This document shows positions 45,712-59,492 of a DNA stretch of 64,000 nt, piece by piece. The stretch's first letter is position 1; each line of letters starts with the position of its first letter. Source of the stretch: Morchella semilibera (lineage: Eukaryota > Ascomycota > Pezizomycetes > Pezizales > Morchellaceae); the NCBI GenBank assembly GCA_009192285.1, contig WBVU01000012.1, positions 1,488,001-1,552,000 of the forward strand, given 5' to 3'. The notes below the pieces were generated by a model that worked only from the letters and a program-made list of their open reading frames with translations, did not search any database and had not been told where the DNA came from. A program made the position numbers and the translations under genes.

Positions 45712-46974
45712 CCGTCATATCCCATCACTCGACAAACAGGTTCATGAGGGATCACTCGGCAAAGATTTGCTCATAAAGGAGGTCATCTGTTTATTTATAC
45801 TTCATACATGCAGCCCCTAGGCTATGGCAAAGCCTTTCCTCCCACTCACCAGACTCAGGGTAAATACATGTATCCCTCATCAATAAAGAGAATAAAAATG
45901 AGGTGGGATGAGAATTTAAATGAAACCGAAAATGAAAACGTGCCGCAATCTAGATCCTTTTAGTTCCTTCCCAAGTAAATTTCTGCAAGGAGGTTGAATT
46001 AACTTTTTCAACTAGCAAACTTCAAAGCGAACATGCGTGTCCTCACAAGATAGGTACGGACTTTACCCACTCCGTATTCCTTACTTTAGGGTTCTTATAT
46101 TAGAGGCGGTAGGATATATCTATGCAGGCTGATACGGGAACCAGAAACATCTGGTACAATTGTACAAAGTTTCCTTTTCATGCTGGGCCGTCTAAGCTTT
46201 TCTGTTTTATGCTTTCGCCCTACTGGCTTAATGGAGAGTGGTAGGTGGAATGCAGAGGGAGATGGTGGTGTGGATCAGTGTTCTCCACGGGGCTGGTCGA
46301 GGCTGCGGGTTCGCAAGGACAAGGCACCTTGAGCCGGTTGGATACTTCAAAGAGTATCTTGAGGCCATCTAGGGCTCCAAATTACTACATGTTGTATGTC
46401 GGGCGGGGCCGCCCCCTGCCCCCTGTCGTGGACCTTGTTAAGCTGTTGCTAGTTGGGAATATCTCCCTTTAAATAAACTAGAGAGTAATATTTCCCTTTT
46501 GTGTGGTAAACGTGCTTTATAGGTAGCCTACGTCTTAGTGACTCGAAATTCCCCGAGCGAAGTGAAGGAGGGGGTATATCTCGCGCTCTGATTGGCTACT
46601 CGATAAGACCAGCAACCATAACCCAAAGCTATTAGAGAAGTTGAGCGTGCCAGCGATGTGGACCTTTGGTTGTCAGTAGGAGGCACTGGAAACCGATAAT
46701 CTTCTGAGTACATAAAATGCGTTACGGCTACCTCGGATATAGGAAAGAGTTGGCGGTCTAAAAGATCTCTGCACGGAGCGAACGCCTCTAATTAGTATAG
46801 GTAGGCAAGGTTCAGCTCTAGATTTAGGATCAGTGAGACTTTCTAAAAAGCAATAAAAATACAGACCCTATGTACAAGCGTCAGATTCATTCTAGTTTTA
46901 GTTAACTTCCCCACAAAAAAACTATGGTATCGCCCTATCATTAAACTAACTCATTCCACAAACAAGACATTGCT
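45712..46974. other. Intergenic region URB2 - RVB2
   Basis: No gene recognised; TACATGTA at 45865. Lies between the URB2 5' end and the RVB2 3' end. Confidence 0.5.
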
Positions 46975-48638
<1,664 letters not shown>

Positions 48639-48871
48639 TTTAGGAGTATTAAACTACTTGGAAGCGAAATATAATGTCTTTATGATAGTGGTGAGATGAA
48701 CTGGGGGAGATGAGGATGAGTTGTCTTGAATGTCGGACATAAAGAGCTTGAGTCGTTAAACAAATACAATCGCCACGTGATCCCTTGGCGTTATAAGTCT
48801 CTGGTCGGGTGTTGAAGCGCGTTCAGGTTTTTCTAACAACGCTATGGGTACCAAACTAAGCAACCAATGTA

Positions 48872-49485
48872 GACTCGCTCACGGGTATGTGGTGACCACG
48901 GGTACGTGGGGATCTTTCTGTCTCAACATGGTGAGTACCAAAATCAATTTGCAAAAATTCATAATTCAAGACCATGTATGGAGCGGTAAATGTGTCAAAA
49001 GTAATTTCACCAACGGTGGTAAATTATTTACCACCGGTGGTATAAGCACTGAATTTCAGTCCTTGTCCCAGTATAAATGCTGACTTTCAGTCTTTATGCT
49101 GCATTATCATTAATACCAACAGTTTCACACCAGTGGTAAAATACCTGCCACCGGTGGTAAAATGGCCTACCACTGGTGGTGAAATTCCCACCGGTGGACA
49201 ATGTTCATACATACTGGCATTATATAGCCCCTTTTGGCAAAAAGGTCTGTGCTAATATCCATTTTGAGGTATAAATGCTGGTATTATTTTCACCACAGGT
49301 GGTAAAATAATTTACCACCGTTGGTAAAACCACTTTTGACACGTTTACCGCACCAAAACCATGAACTACCCAAACTCATACGCTATTTTGCATTTACTTG
49401 TTTTTATAAGTTTAGTAGTCCTGTGGAAGGAAAAAAAGTAAAAATTCCCACGCACCCGTGGTCGCCACATACCCGTGAGCGACTC
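48872..49485. mobile_element. TA-flanked MITE with internal ACCACCGGTGGT palindromes
   Basis: 614 bp between TA dinucleotides (48870-48871, 49486-49487). Inverted ends of about 38 bp share CGCTCACGGGTATGTGG, GACCACGGGT and CGTGGG with four or so mismatches. The interior (about 49000-49330) holds at least seven variants of the palindrome ACCACCGGTGGT, each next to TAAA or TATAAATGCTG text. No ORF with domain features. Non-autonomous DNA transposon; TA flanks suggest Tc1/mariner-type mobilisation. Confidence 0.72.
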
Positions 49486-49539
49486 TACTCGTGCAGCCGA
49501 AAGATCTTCGGGTCACATACATCAGCAAACCTGCCGATT

Positions 49540-49870
49540 TCGCCGGGCGCTCCAGGCGCTCAGGGCGCTGAGGGCGCACCGGATAAAAACCCATTCTCCT
49601 GAGAACCTCGCCAAACCTCAGGGCGCTCCGGGCGAGGCTTTCAACGCCCTGAGAGCCCTGAATTAAATCCCAACCTCGGTTAGCGCCAGGAGTTTGGTTT
49701 TCTCTCAGGTAACGCCTGGAAGGGCACCTATATCCCTGGCGGAGATACCCTGCGCCTGGCTCCGCCTGGCTCCGCCTGGCTCCGCCTGGGCATCACGTTT
49801 CCGCCCCGATCTCCCCTGCTAATATACTTTCCATCATCCATTGCGCCTGGGGAGTCCCTGGCGCGCACAT
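49540..49870. repeat. Left subterminal GC-rich repeats of the Plavaka-like element
   Basis: Irregular repeats of GGCGCTCAGGGCGC and CGCCCTGAG from 49545 to 49650, then about four tandem 10-bp units CTCCGCCTGG at about 49757-49790, then GCGCCTGGGGAG. Related in core sequence (CGCCTGG) to the array at the right end. Confidence 0.65.
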
Positions 49871-50064
49871 CTAGCTCCTGGTGCTGGTTGGTGCTTTTCA
49901 TGTATTTATTCACCTCACGATAGCTTTCAGAGGCCTCTTCTGTTCCTCGAATGGTATGGATATATTCACTTATGGTCTCGCCACTATATAATAATTATAA
50001 TAATACATAAGGTCTTATTACTATCTCTACAGACTTCCCCATACCTCTCAGAGATCTCGTTATT

Positions 50065-52451
50065 TTAGTTAGGGTCCTCTTCTGTTGTTTCTCCACCCTC
50101 TTCCACTATTTCCTCAATCTCTTCCTCTTCTTCTTCAGGTAGGTCCGGCTCTCCATCCGTACCATATTCAAGCCCGTGTGGTGGAAGGTTAGTTTTTCCG
50201 GGTTTAGATTTCTCGCCTTGGCCTCCTCGAGCACTCCTGAGAGCTTCCAGAGCCTCCGCCAGAGCATCATCGTCCTCGCTAAGACCCTCGACTGGGATAT
50301 CCTCGACCGTGACCCCCTTCTTCTCTTGTATCTACAAATCATTAGTTTAGGTTATAACCGGTGATTAAGATCGGGTTCTTACCTTGTCTCGGAGATTGTC
50401 CTTTATCAATTTCAAGATGCCCTCTTGGTTGGAACGACTACGTGACGTCCAAGTGTTTACCATCCTCGTGAAGGTTTCTAGAGCATTCGTAACACCTCGG
50501 TTAGCACTCGCCATATCTCTAGGAGATATGAGAAATACTTACTCACTACACTATCATTTTGAGTCTGGAAATTTTGCGGCACCACATAATTCCCCGTGGA
50601 CCATGCGCGAATCCCATGCCAAATGGCGGTCGCTATCAGGCATATCAACGTATGGTTTATTCGGTCAAGGAAATCTGGTTCACGGGACCCTCGCCTCCTC
50701 GCCCCATCAAAAAAACCTATAGTATAAAACCTCGATGATCTCCGGAGCCAAGAATTTGCAGCTAGACGTCTAAGGCTTGTTAGAGCTATCGCCGTGGTCC
50801 CCAAGAATTTGGATATACCTCATAATGCGCTGGATGGCTGATGAACCGATCATTCCTCAAAAGATAGTCAACTCTCCCGGCCCTCTCCACTTGTGTGCGA
50901 ATCTTTGCAATTCCGTAAATCCTAGAGTCTGCTAGCCGTTCCTTCACTGCGCTCATCAGGTGTGAGCGCACTCGGGAGTGCAAGCTCCTAACCTGTGGGG
51001 CCTCCTCAGTTCCCTAGGAGCTATCATGGGATCTTCGGGGACACTCACCTGTTTCATAATAACCTCGTCGATTTCTGCGCTGATTCCTAAACTACGACTT
51101 GCTTGTACCCACATATTCACCACCAAAACCGAGAGTCTCGCAGGGCTTGGAAAAGGCTCCTCAAACAGTGTGTGATCACCTATCAATATACTACACTTTT
51201 TCTCAATCCTTTGGGCTTCCAAAGGAAGCACACTCGCACTTCTAGAGTTTGGAGCAGGTGTACGAGGTATCTGGCCAGAAGAGGCTTGACGAGAGCTTTC
51301 AGGGGTTTGGTAATGATACCTGTCGTCATCGTGGGGCGGAGGTAAAGAAGGTGAAGGCGACAGATAGTTAGAGTTTGCTGTATCGTTATTCCGAGGTGGT
51401 CTCCCTAGTGGGGATGGCTCCATTCTTTGAGGCATTCGAGAGCTAATCCCAAAGCCCGTAGAACCGCCCCAGGAGCTATCATCGCTTGGTGGCATGGATC
51501 CAGGATTCAATGCCATTGGTGTTGGTGACGATTCTCCAAACCTAGAAGAGGAAGGGGCGGGAAACGAAAAGATGAAGAGTAATTAAAAGCAGTCAGTCTT
51601 CTGGGGGTAGCAGTAGGAGCCATCGCTGGGTCCACAGGAGTCATCGGCGGTCTTTGTGGAGCGCTCGATGGATTTTTCGTTGGCTTCGACGATGTACGAT
51701 TTCCCATCTAAAATTTCTTTCATTTCAGTCACTTATCAAAAAGGACTGGGGTTAATTACTTCAATAACGTTAATCTCCACTGCTGACGACGCAATTGCCT
51801 CAGCAACCGCACTGGTGGGCTTTCTCCGGGCACTCGCCACACCTCTGGCAGTCGTTACCTGACTATTCGGAGGTCTCTTCCGGCGACTTGCGTACCCGGG
51901 GGTCTCTTGTCTCCGACCTGCGTTCCCGGGGGTCTCTTGTCTCCGACCTGATGCCTCAGGCTCTGGTCGCGTATTACCGGAGTGTCTAGGCAGTCATCAT
52001 CATATTCTGAAGAACTGGTTGTAAGGCGCTCTTGAACCTCTTGCTCCCCCTCCGACGTTTGTTCTTCGATGTTAAACTCCACCCGAGCACCAGATTTTTT
52101 AGATTTTTTGTTCCGTCGAGAATGGCTCCTCAGAGACGATTTGGGGACTCGCTGAGCTTTGGCCGAACGGCGCAATGGAGGATCAGGTAGATCCTCATCC
52201 GATGGGGTTTCGTTTGTGGGCCTCGAGCGTTTACGAGAAGAAGTGCTCCTTTCGGATACTGACGGCCGCTTTCCTTGAGCTTTCTTCGTGGTTGTGCTGA
52301 CTCTCGTGAGAGTGTTGGGAGCTCTCTCGAGTACAGTTTCACCCTCGTCTGGATCTTCCTGTGTAGTTTCCCCATTGTGGTCTTTAGGGTCAGGGAGCCT
52401 TGGGGTAGATTTGGTCGTTTCGGACGTTGAGGGACGCTTTGCTTGAGGCAT
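50065..52451 (-). pseudogene. DUF6532-like protein gene, frame interrupted
   Basis: Starts MPQAKRPSTSETTKS at 52451 and ends with an acidic tail (PEEEEEIEEIVEE) at 50065. N-terminal 200 residues are Ser/Lys-rich and disordered, with a tandem VGDKRPPGTQ repeat at about 51890-51950 followed by a frame break. Middle exons give MALNPGSMPPSDD to AEIDEVIMKQ. The C-terminal part reads RSHLMSAVKERLADSRIYGI, LLRNDRFI, then FLDRINHTLICLIATAIWHGIRAWSTG. I match this from memory to the DUF6532 domain, common in fungi rich in Plavaka elements (established association in general terms; no search done). Introns are likely but not all resolved, and at least one single-base break is seen. It lies inside the Plavaka-like element, opposite in strand to the transposase. 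Confidence 0.55.
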
Positions 52452-53090
52452 CTTGATGCCTGTGAGGGCCCCCCTGAGGGTTTTGAAAGCTGTCCTGATT
52501 TCTAATCAAACGAAGTGCTTGGCGTGAAAATTTTTCATGTAATCTAAGGCTAACCACATACAGACTAAAATTGGCTAATTAGATGGGCTGGGCACACCAA
52601 TTTGGGTTAAAATAGTCTCATCGGTAATCACTCGCAATAATGATGTTTTCAGGAGGCTTCGCGATAGCTTTCGAGATCACTAGTAGCATTCAAGAAGGCT
52701 TCAAAATCACTTTGATATTCGCTACCTATCAGTATCAAATAAATGCTCCCAACCTAAGAATAAATCACACTATCTAATAATACCAAGCCTCAAATCAACA
52801 CTCTCTAATAATAGTAATCACCCAAAATGCTACGTGGTTAACATGCGCGGACCAAGGAAACAACAAATAATACCTAACACAAAGCTGTTACCGACCGTTT
52901 TGAAAGCTCTTAAAGCTATCGCCAAACCTTTCGAAACCTCTGTATACCTTAATAAAAAAATAGTGGGGGAAAAAAATCTATGGGGTCGGTTAACATAGAT
53001 CAATCATGCTGAAGTGCGAATAACTCACCAGAATCTCGCAAAACCTTTCCAAACTCTCGCCAATAGGCTTAAGCACTATCACCATCACCG

Positions 53091-53972
53091 TCACCTGTCA
53101 CCACTACCTCCGGGGAGGGGAACCAAGGGAGTCTTCATCTTTCCCATTGTACGGCGGCGCGGGGCTTTGTTTCTGTCCTCCTCACGCTTCTGAGCGATCT
53201 CCGCAGCCCCCCAGACACGCCCAATTCTGAAGTTAGGGTCTGCAATACCAACACCCACAGGGGTACTTATTAAGGTACTTCTGGTTGAGGAGCTCAAGGG
53301 CTGCTTGCTGCCTATTCCGGCGTGACGAGATCTTGTGGAGGTTTACCTGGAACGATGCATCATTCTTCGGCATGATAAGCCTGGTTCCAATCGAGGTCAA
53401 TCTAACTCCGCCCTCAGATTCAGAGTCTTCAGCCGGATATTCAAAGTGTCCATAATCGTCACTGGTGGTGTACGGCTGGTATAGTCTTCTAGGAGGGGTT
53501 TCGTCGCCGCCATGGGGCTCAGTCTGGCCTTCTCTGTGAAGTATGGCCAGAACCCGGAGAGGTTTCGCCAGGCTTCCCAGCATCCAGGCTTCTACCTCCT
53601 CAGTGTCCATTATGCGGACCCAGGTTGGCTCCTCCTCCGGTTCGGCTGGTTGGTTCATCGACCATAGAATCCCTTGACACAATCGACACAGGGATAATGC
53701 TGTGATGCGCACTCTCCCAAGCTCGTTGGAATAATTCTCGAGTCATCACAGCAGCGATAACTAGGCTCATTATTTTCATGAGTCCAAGCGTACTCCCGTC
53801 TCCTAGCATCAGGATCATAGTCGTTAAACTGGTCCGGGTCGACAATGGTGACCCAGATATTAGTCCGGTCCGGGTGTGGCGATAGCTTCTGGCGCTTTGC
53901 CGAGCGCTCTGAGGACCTTTGCGGCAGATCATCGAGATCGTCAGCCGTCCAGCTCGGTCTGTGAGCCGTCAA
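53091..53972 (-). pseudogene. Unknown ORF cluster within the Plavaka-like element
   Basis: Begins MTAHRPSWTADDLDDLP at 53972 and has a Cys-containing segment (SYRCCDDSR, then HYPCVDCVKGF). The frame ends in a TGA that overlaps an ATG (ATGA, about 53656), after which a second frame runs MNQPAEPEEEPTWVRIMD to QAALELLNQKYL. A third frame continues DPNFRIGRVWGAAEIAQKREE to 53091. Read together they look like one protein of about 290 aa broken by two single-base shifts, or two overlapping cistrons. No family recognised. Composition is balanced, so it was probably coding. Confidence 0.4.
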
Positions 53973-54482
53973 TCTCCGTGAATGTCCCGGTTCCCCATCC
54001 CTTAGAGACCTTTGCCCGTCCGACTACATACTAGCCACTAGCCAGGTAGTGCTTATCCTGTACCGTGCCCATGCAGCTAGTTCCTCTGACCTCCCATAAT
54101 CGTGGCCAAAACCTACTAGCAGACCTCTTTCGAAGAAGCACATGCCACCAACTCATATATATATGTTAAGCCCAACTAGTGTCTTTAATGTGACCCATCC
54201 TGTTCTCGTCATCTCTGCCGCGACGGTCTATCCTCAACCTGTAGTACTCTTTGGCGGAGAGCGGCCAGTCCCAAAGTCACCTTGGCACGTGCTTGCGTCC
54301 ATCGAAAGCCAAACCTCCTTTGACCAACTTTGCTGAAAGCCCTTTTTGTTTTTTCGGGTCTCTGACGACTGTCCTTGTGAGGCGTGGAGAGGTTACGTCT
54401 TCGTCTTCGGTCGTCTTTCGTCTTCGTCTTCGTTTCTTCTGTCTTTCGTCTTCTTCTTCGTCTTGATTGTCTGTCATCCTCG

Positions 54483-55556
54483 TCACTCGCTCCGCCCTCG
54501 GGATGGTTGTGTCGGTCTTAGTCTCAGTCTTGATGCGCTCTTAGATACCGCGATAGCTCTGGGAGCTTTGTGGATGGCTCTCGGGGGTGTACTAGCAGGT
54601 TGGGAATTAGTAGTAGAGGATCCCCCAGACTGCAGATCTTGGCGCCGGGCAGTTGGTGCTGTTGCTCTTGGAGCTTTGGTTGTGGCTTTTGGAGTACTTG
54701 GGCCTGCGACAGCAGTCCGTGTTGCTGATGCTGAGGTGAGCTTTGGAAGGCTGCTGCTAGTTTGGAGGTATGGCGCTGGCTGTGGTTTTGGAAGTTTTTG
54801 CTGTGGTTCTGGAAGTTGTTTCTGGGGCTTTGGGAGATGTGATAGTCTCTGGGGTGCTTGGATAAGCTTTAACTAATGCGATATCTGCTGCTGCTGTTGC
54901 CTTCTTCCAAACTGGGCGGGCCTTAGGTGCTTGCGAAGCCTTGGGCGGCGCGGAAGCAGTCTTCGTGGGTGTCAGCGCCTGTTTAAGGGTGAGGTCTGGT
55001 GGTGGACCATCGTAACTCCAGGGAATTCCTACTCTATGTGAGAGGAACAATCAACTCCGAGTCTTCCTCTTCGAGCTTCGGGGATAGGCTGGTGCAGACG
55101 CATTTCGAGGGGTTGGTCGAGATCTTTCAGGGCTTTCCGGGAGTGGTGTCAGGACTATCAGGAGCCTGCAGGTTCGAGAACGATGGGGACGTGTGGCAAT
55201 CTCGTCTTCGGAATCAAGAACTTGTTGGCGCCCACGTTTTCGGGGGGTTGCGAACAATCTTTGAGAGCTTTGGGGAGGGCTATCAGGAGCCTGTGGGTTC
55301 AAATGACGGGGCCTTGTGGCAATATCGTCTTCGGATTCAGGGACTGGTTGGCGCTGACGCTTTCGAGGGGTTGGGATCTCTACTCTAGGGCTTTTGGCAG
55401 TGCTTTGTAAGGTATCGTGAGTACGATGGGAGGGGCCTCTCGACTTGCCACCGGACTGGAGGTATGTTAGGAACTAATGTATAGGGATTAGGGAACAACC
55501 ATGTGGTGTTTATATACTACCTTCCCAGGGGTACCCTTACTAGCGTTGGGAGGCAT
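54483..55556 (-). pseudogene. Disordered Lys/Pro/Ala-rich ORF within the Plavaka-like element
   Basis: Start MPPNASKGTPGK at 55556, a short intron (GTAGTA...CCAG, about 55460-55520), then SGGKSRGPSHRTHD. Two tandem copies of a TPRKRxRQ...SEDxIATRP unit (about 130 nt each) lie at 55170-55400. An in-frame TGA follows at 55051, after which the frame resumes (SHRVGIPWSYDGPP), then shifts by one base near 54757 and continues with ATTKAPRATAPTARR and AIHKAPRAIAV to 54483. No domain recognised. Basic and disordered composition could suit DNA or chromatin binding, which is speculation. Confidence 0.4.
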
Positions 55557-56356
55557 CTTTCAACTTGAAACTCTGGGAGAGGTATCAGGTTGGAGCTGTC
55601 GAAGTGGATGGTATCAAGTTGAAATGAAATTGAAAAGGCGAATGATTAACGTAATATAGGTAGAACACACCAGCTCAATGCCTGGCGAGGTTGTGAAGAG
55701 TAATGGGGATGGTGAAGAAAGGTCTCCCGAGGGTGGAAGAAGCAGTTCTTATACCTCTTCTTCCAACACTCACACGAAATCAAATTAGTCATTAAGAGCT
55801 ATGAGAGGATCTTTCGAAAGCTTCCACAGTCTTCGCCAGAACGCACAGAGCCAGAATCATTGATTGCTCGAGTGTGTTTCGATGCTTTTGGGTAAGTTAC
55901 TAAATGACGTAGATCAACATGAGTGTTGGTATTCGAGTCCACTTTGGTGTTGGCATGATAGCTTTTCTTTGAATAGTTAGCTGTTTTGATCTCGTTTTCA
56001 AGTACAGATATAGTCATTTGGGTATCAAAAGATAGGGATTTCCGGCATTGCCCACGATTTTGAGCCACGATTTCGAGGGTATTCGTGAAACCTTTTGGAG
56101 TAGTGGTGGACTCCGAGAAGGTTTGGCCGATGTGTGGGATAGATGTTGGGTTTGTTCTGAGAGCATATGTTGGGTTTGCTCTGAGAGCATATGTTGGTTA
56201 GTTTTCAACGTGAATATATGACGTTGCTAGAAGGTTTGTTTAGCAAGAGGTTATGTGCCCTCCAAGACACCCTAGCAAGTATTAGTAATCTACAGGCTTG
56301 GCAGTAGTAATTTTGAACCATCTCCGAGAGAGCCATGGGAGCTATCGCGACACCCA
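55557..56356. other. Spacer inside the Plavaka-like element
   Basis: No gene supported. Contains a direct duplication of a GAGCATATGTTGGGTTTG unit near 56150-56195 and an AGCTATCGC motif just upstream of the transposase start. Confidence 0.45.
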
Positions 56357-58655
56357 ATGAAGTCCTCCTGTCCTTTTTGCAGCAAGCGATATAGCTCCTC
56401 GGCGAACTTTGAGAAGCACCTACGGAATATCCACCCTAACGAAGCGGATGGATGGTTCAAAAATCAATGCGATCTTTTGCAAGAGAATCACAAACGACTA
56501 CAGGAGTCTCACGAGGTTTCAGAAAGCTCTGATCAGGATGATGCTAGTTGCGAGGACGGGTCATCTACATATTCTAACTTCTCTCAACGAACTGCTGGAG
56601 ATTCAGACCTAGAATCAGAGTCTTACTTTGTAGACAATAGGGAGGATTGTGAGGAGGAGTTGGGAGTTACTCGCGATGCATCCACCACGGTCTACGAAGG
56701 TGCTGGGGAGGCTCTATATCGCTCTGAGGGCTATCAGGAAAGCGCACAACGGCTTCTCGGCAACCCATGGCACCCTTTCAATTCATCTTATGAATTCCGG
56801 ATGGCGCGGTACTTTATTTTGTCCAAAGCATCACAAGGAAGTATCGATAGCTTCTTTCTACATGCCCCTGGAGACCATTGCCATAGCTCCTATAGAAATG
56901 GGCGAGGTTTTATACGAAAAATGGAGGAAATGAACGATTGCCTAGGGAGATCAACATGGAAGCATGCGGAGGTTGTTATAGGAGGGAAAAACATACCATA
57001 CTACTATCGCGACCCTATGACAATTATTCGATTCCTCCTTGGACAACGGGCATTCAAGGAATCTCTTATATTTACACCATCAATGGATTACAACGAGAAA
57101 GGAGAGAGAATTTACGGCCAAATGCATACAGGGGACTGGTGGTGGGAAACACAGGTGAGGAGAAGCTTTCCGAGATCTTTAGGAGGTTTCGTTAGAGTCA
57201 GAAAAGTCATGACTGATCTCAAAAAGAATTCTCTCCCTGAGGGTTCAACGTTAGTTCCGGTAATCTGTGCCTCGGATGGCACTCACCTGACGAACTTTAG
57301 TGGTGATAAAAAGGCATGGCCAATCTATCTCACAATTGGGAATATCAATTCCTCTGTGAGAATGAAAGTCTCTGGACACTCGTTAGTACTCCTAGCGCTA
57401 TTACCAGTGCCCCCTAAGCTCAGTTCAAATACGAGTGCGAATGCAACTTTGCGTCGGGAATCGCAGATGGCTCTGCACAACGCTCTCAAAGATATCTTCA
57501 AAAGCCTGAAAAGTAGTGGCGAGGAGGGCGAGTTGATATCCTGTGCGGATGGATATGAACGGCTATGTTTTCCTGTACTGTTTGGGTGGATCGCGGACCA
57601 ACCTGAGCACGCCTCGTTGCAAAACATCAGCAATTTCGCCTGCCCAAGATGTGAGGTGGAGTATAAGAACCTTGGAAGCTATCGGCAGAGCTCTATGCGT
57701 GATCAAGAGACCTACCAGGAGATGGTACGGCAGTTTAATGAGAACCCGACGAATACATCACCAGTAGAATACCTTGTATCGAGGTCTTTGAAGACTCTCT
57801 TCAATGCTTTATGGGATATGCCGAGATGCAAGGTGTACGACCTGAACAAACCGGACCTATTACACAACATCTACCTTGGAATGTTAAAGCATATGATGGA
57901 ATGGGTTCAAGGGTTTCTCAAGAAACACGGGCGTCTCGACGCGTTCGATATAGCATGGTCAAAGATTGGGCCTTATCCTCGGCTTGCAGTACCGAACAAG
58001 CCTTACAGGGCAACCACGCAATGGCAGGGGAAAGAGATGCGAAACCTAGGGCGTATAGTTCTGGGAGCTTTGGCGGTGGCTCTGAGAAATCCAGGGAGTT
58101 CTGTCAGAGCTGACTTCGGAAAGGCTTTGAAATGCGTTCGGGCAATGATTGACTTTCACCTGATGGCTCAATACGGGAATCATACCAAGAGTACACTTGA
58201 ATATCTAGAGAGTTATCTCAAGGACTTCCATAGGTATAAGGATATCTTTTTAGAATTTCGAGCCTACAAGCAAACTAAGAAGGGATGCAAAGAATCGAAC
58301 ACGGGCTCTCCGGCAGGAGAGCTCTCAGAGGATTCACCGTGGCTTAGAAGAGGTCCGCGAGATCCGCGAGAAATCTCATTTCAACTTCATCAAATTGCAT
58401 CAATTATCACATTACCGAGAGCATGTGGAGCGATTCGGGAATATTCCTATGTTCTCTACGGATATCAGCGAACTGGCCCACGTACACCAAATCAAAGAAG
58501 CATACGCCGCTTCAAACAAAGTTGATGCGGCGACCCAAATTCTTGATTACGGCGGAAGACGATTGGCACTAGAAATACGGATACTGAACCTCAAGGATAT
58601 CGTGGAAGCTGACGCATCTTCTAAGAACCGCAACGAGCCTATGGGAGCATCGTGA
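56357..58655 (+). pseudogene. Plavaka-type transposase, one frameshift
   Basis: Start MKSSCPFCSKRYSSSANFEK carries a C2H2 finger (Cys5, Cys8, His21, His26), usual for Plavaka transposases. Family blocks follow: YYYRDPMTIIRFLLG, a GDWWWE motif, VPVICASDGTHLTNFSG (probable catalytic Asp), VRMKVSGHSLVLLALLP, and MPRCKVYDLNKPDLLHNIYL. At 58272-58274 (CAAACT) one extra base breaks the frame. The original frame goes to a stop at 58525, while the coding continues in the next frame with REKSHFNFIKLHQLSHYREH and MFSTDISELAHVHQIKEAY to 58655, matching the family C-terminus. Without the extra base the product would be about 765 aa. Whether the break is real or a sequencing error cannot be told. Confidence 0.8.
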
Positions 58656-58776
58656 GAACTTGCGGAGAATTACTTGATATCTTTTAAGATAGAAGACCGG
58701 AAGAGAGCAACGAATGAACGGCCTATAATCGACTCAGAGTTACCCCTTAAAAAGGCTTTGCAATCGCTCTACAGGT

Positions 58777-59350
58777 TTGAAAGCTTATGCGAATATTGCA
58801 GATGGAACTTGGATGAGTAGAATAAAATTTTATCGCATGGTAAGAGAATATGCGGAGGATGCGGGATGTTCAGAGAGCTTTGGCGGAAGCCTTGAGAACC
58901 TTGGCGAGCTCCGAGTTGAACGATTTACCTGCCTCCAGGTTCCGGTTCCAATTTTTCAAAGACCAGATGCGTACGAAATTCATAACCTGCGCTGCACGGG
59001 AAATGCAGCATTTAGAAAAGATCACCGAGGAGAGATTGGACATGGGTAACGGTGGGGACTCGAGATCAATGGGGAGCGTTCGGGGGAAGGCTACCAGGAC
59101 GCCTGGAGGCTTTATTTAAGCTACGGGATAAAAGGGGACGGGCGCACCGGCTATGCGCGATCGAACTCTTGGAGGCCAAAGACCTAGGGATTGCCGATAG
59201 CTCTCATGGTCTTCTTAAAGCCTCTAGAAGGAGTAGTAACCAAATTTTGGTAGTGAATATACGGTGTATTTTAGGGATGGCACATTTATTTGAGATCGAT
59301 GAGGGAAACTGGCTTGTGAATACTAGAATAGATCTGCAAACATGGAATGA
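58777..59350 (+). other. Possible extra coding exons 3' of the transposase
   Basis: A frame from 58850 reads VQRALAEALRTLASSEL and FRFQFFKDQMRTKFITCAAREM to 59119, and another continues with KLRDKRGRAHRLCAIELLE. Composition is protein-like but no domain is recognised. Could be a C-terminal extension of the transposase or a separate small cargo gene. Confidence 0.3.
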
Positions 59351-59492
59351 ATTTAGTTAGATATATAGCCTACCTAAAGGCTTCGTAGGGATTCGCGATA
59401 GTGAAAGGAGCTATCGCCAAATCTCGTGGAACGCCAGGTGCCGTATGGGACACGGGAAATCTCCTGGCGTGAATGGAGAAGAATAAGGTGAG

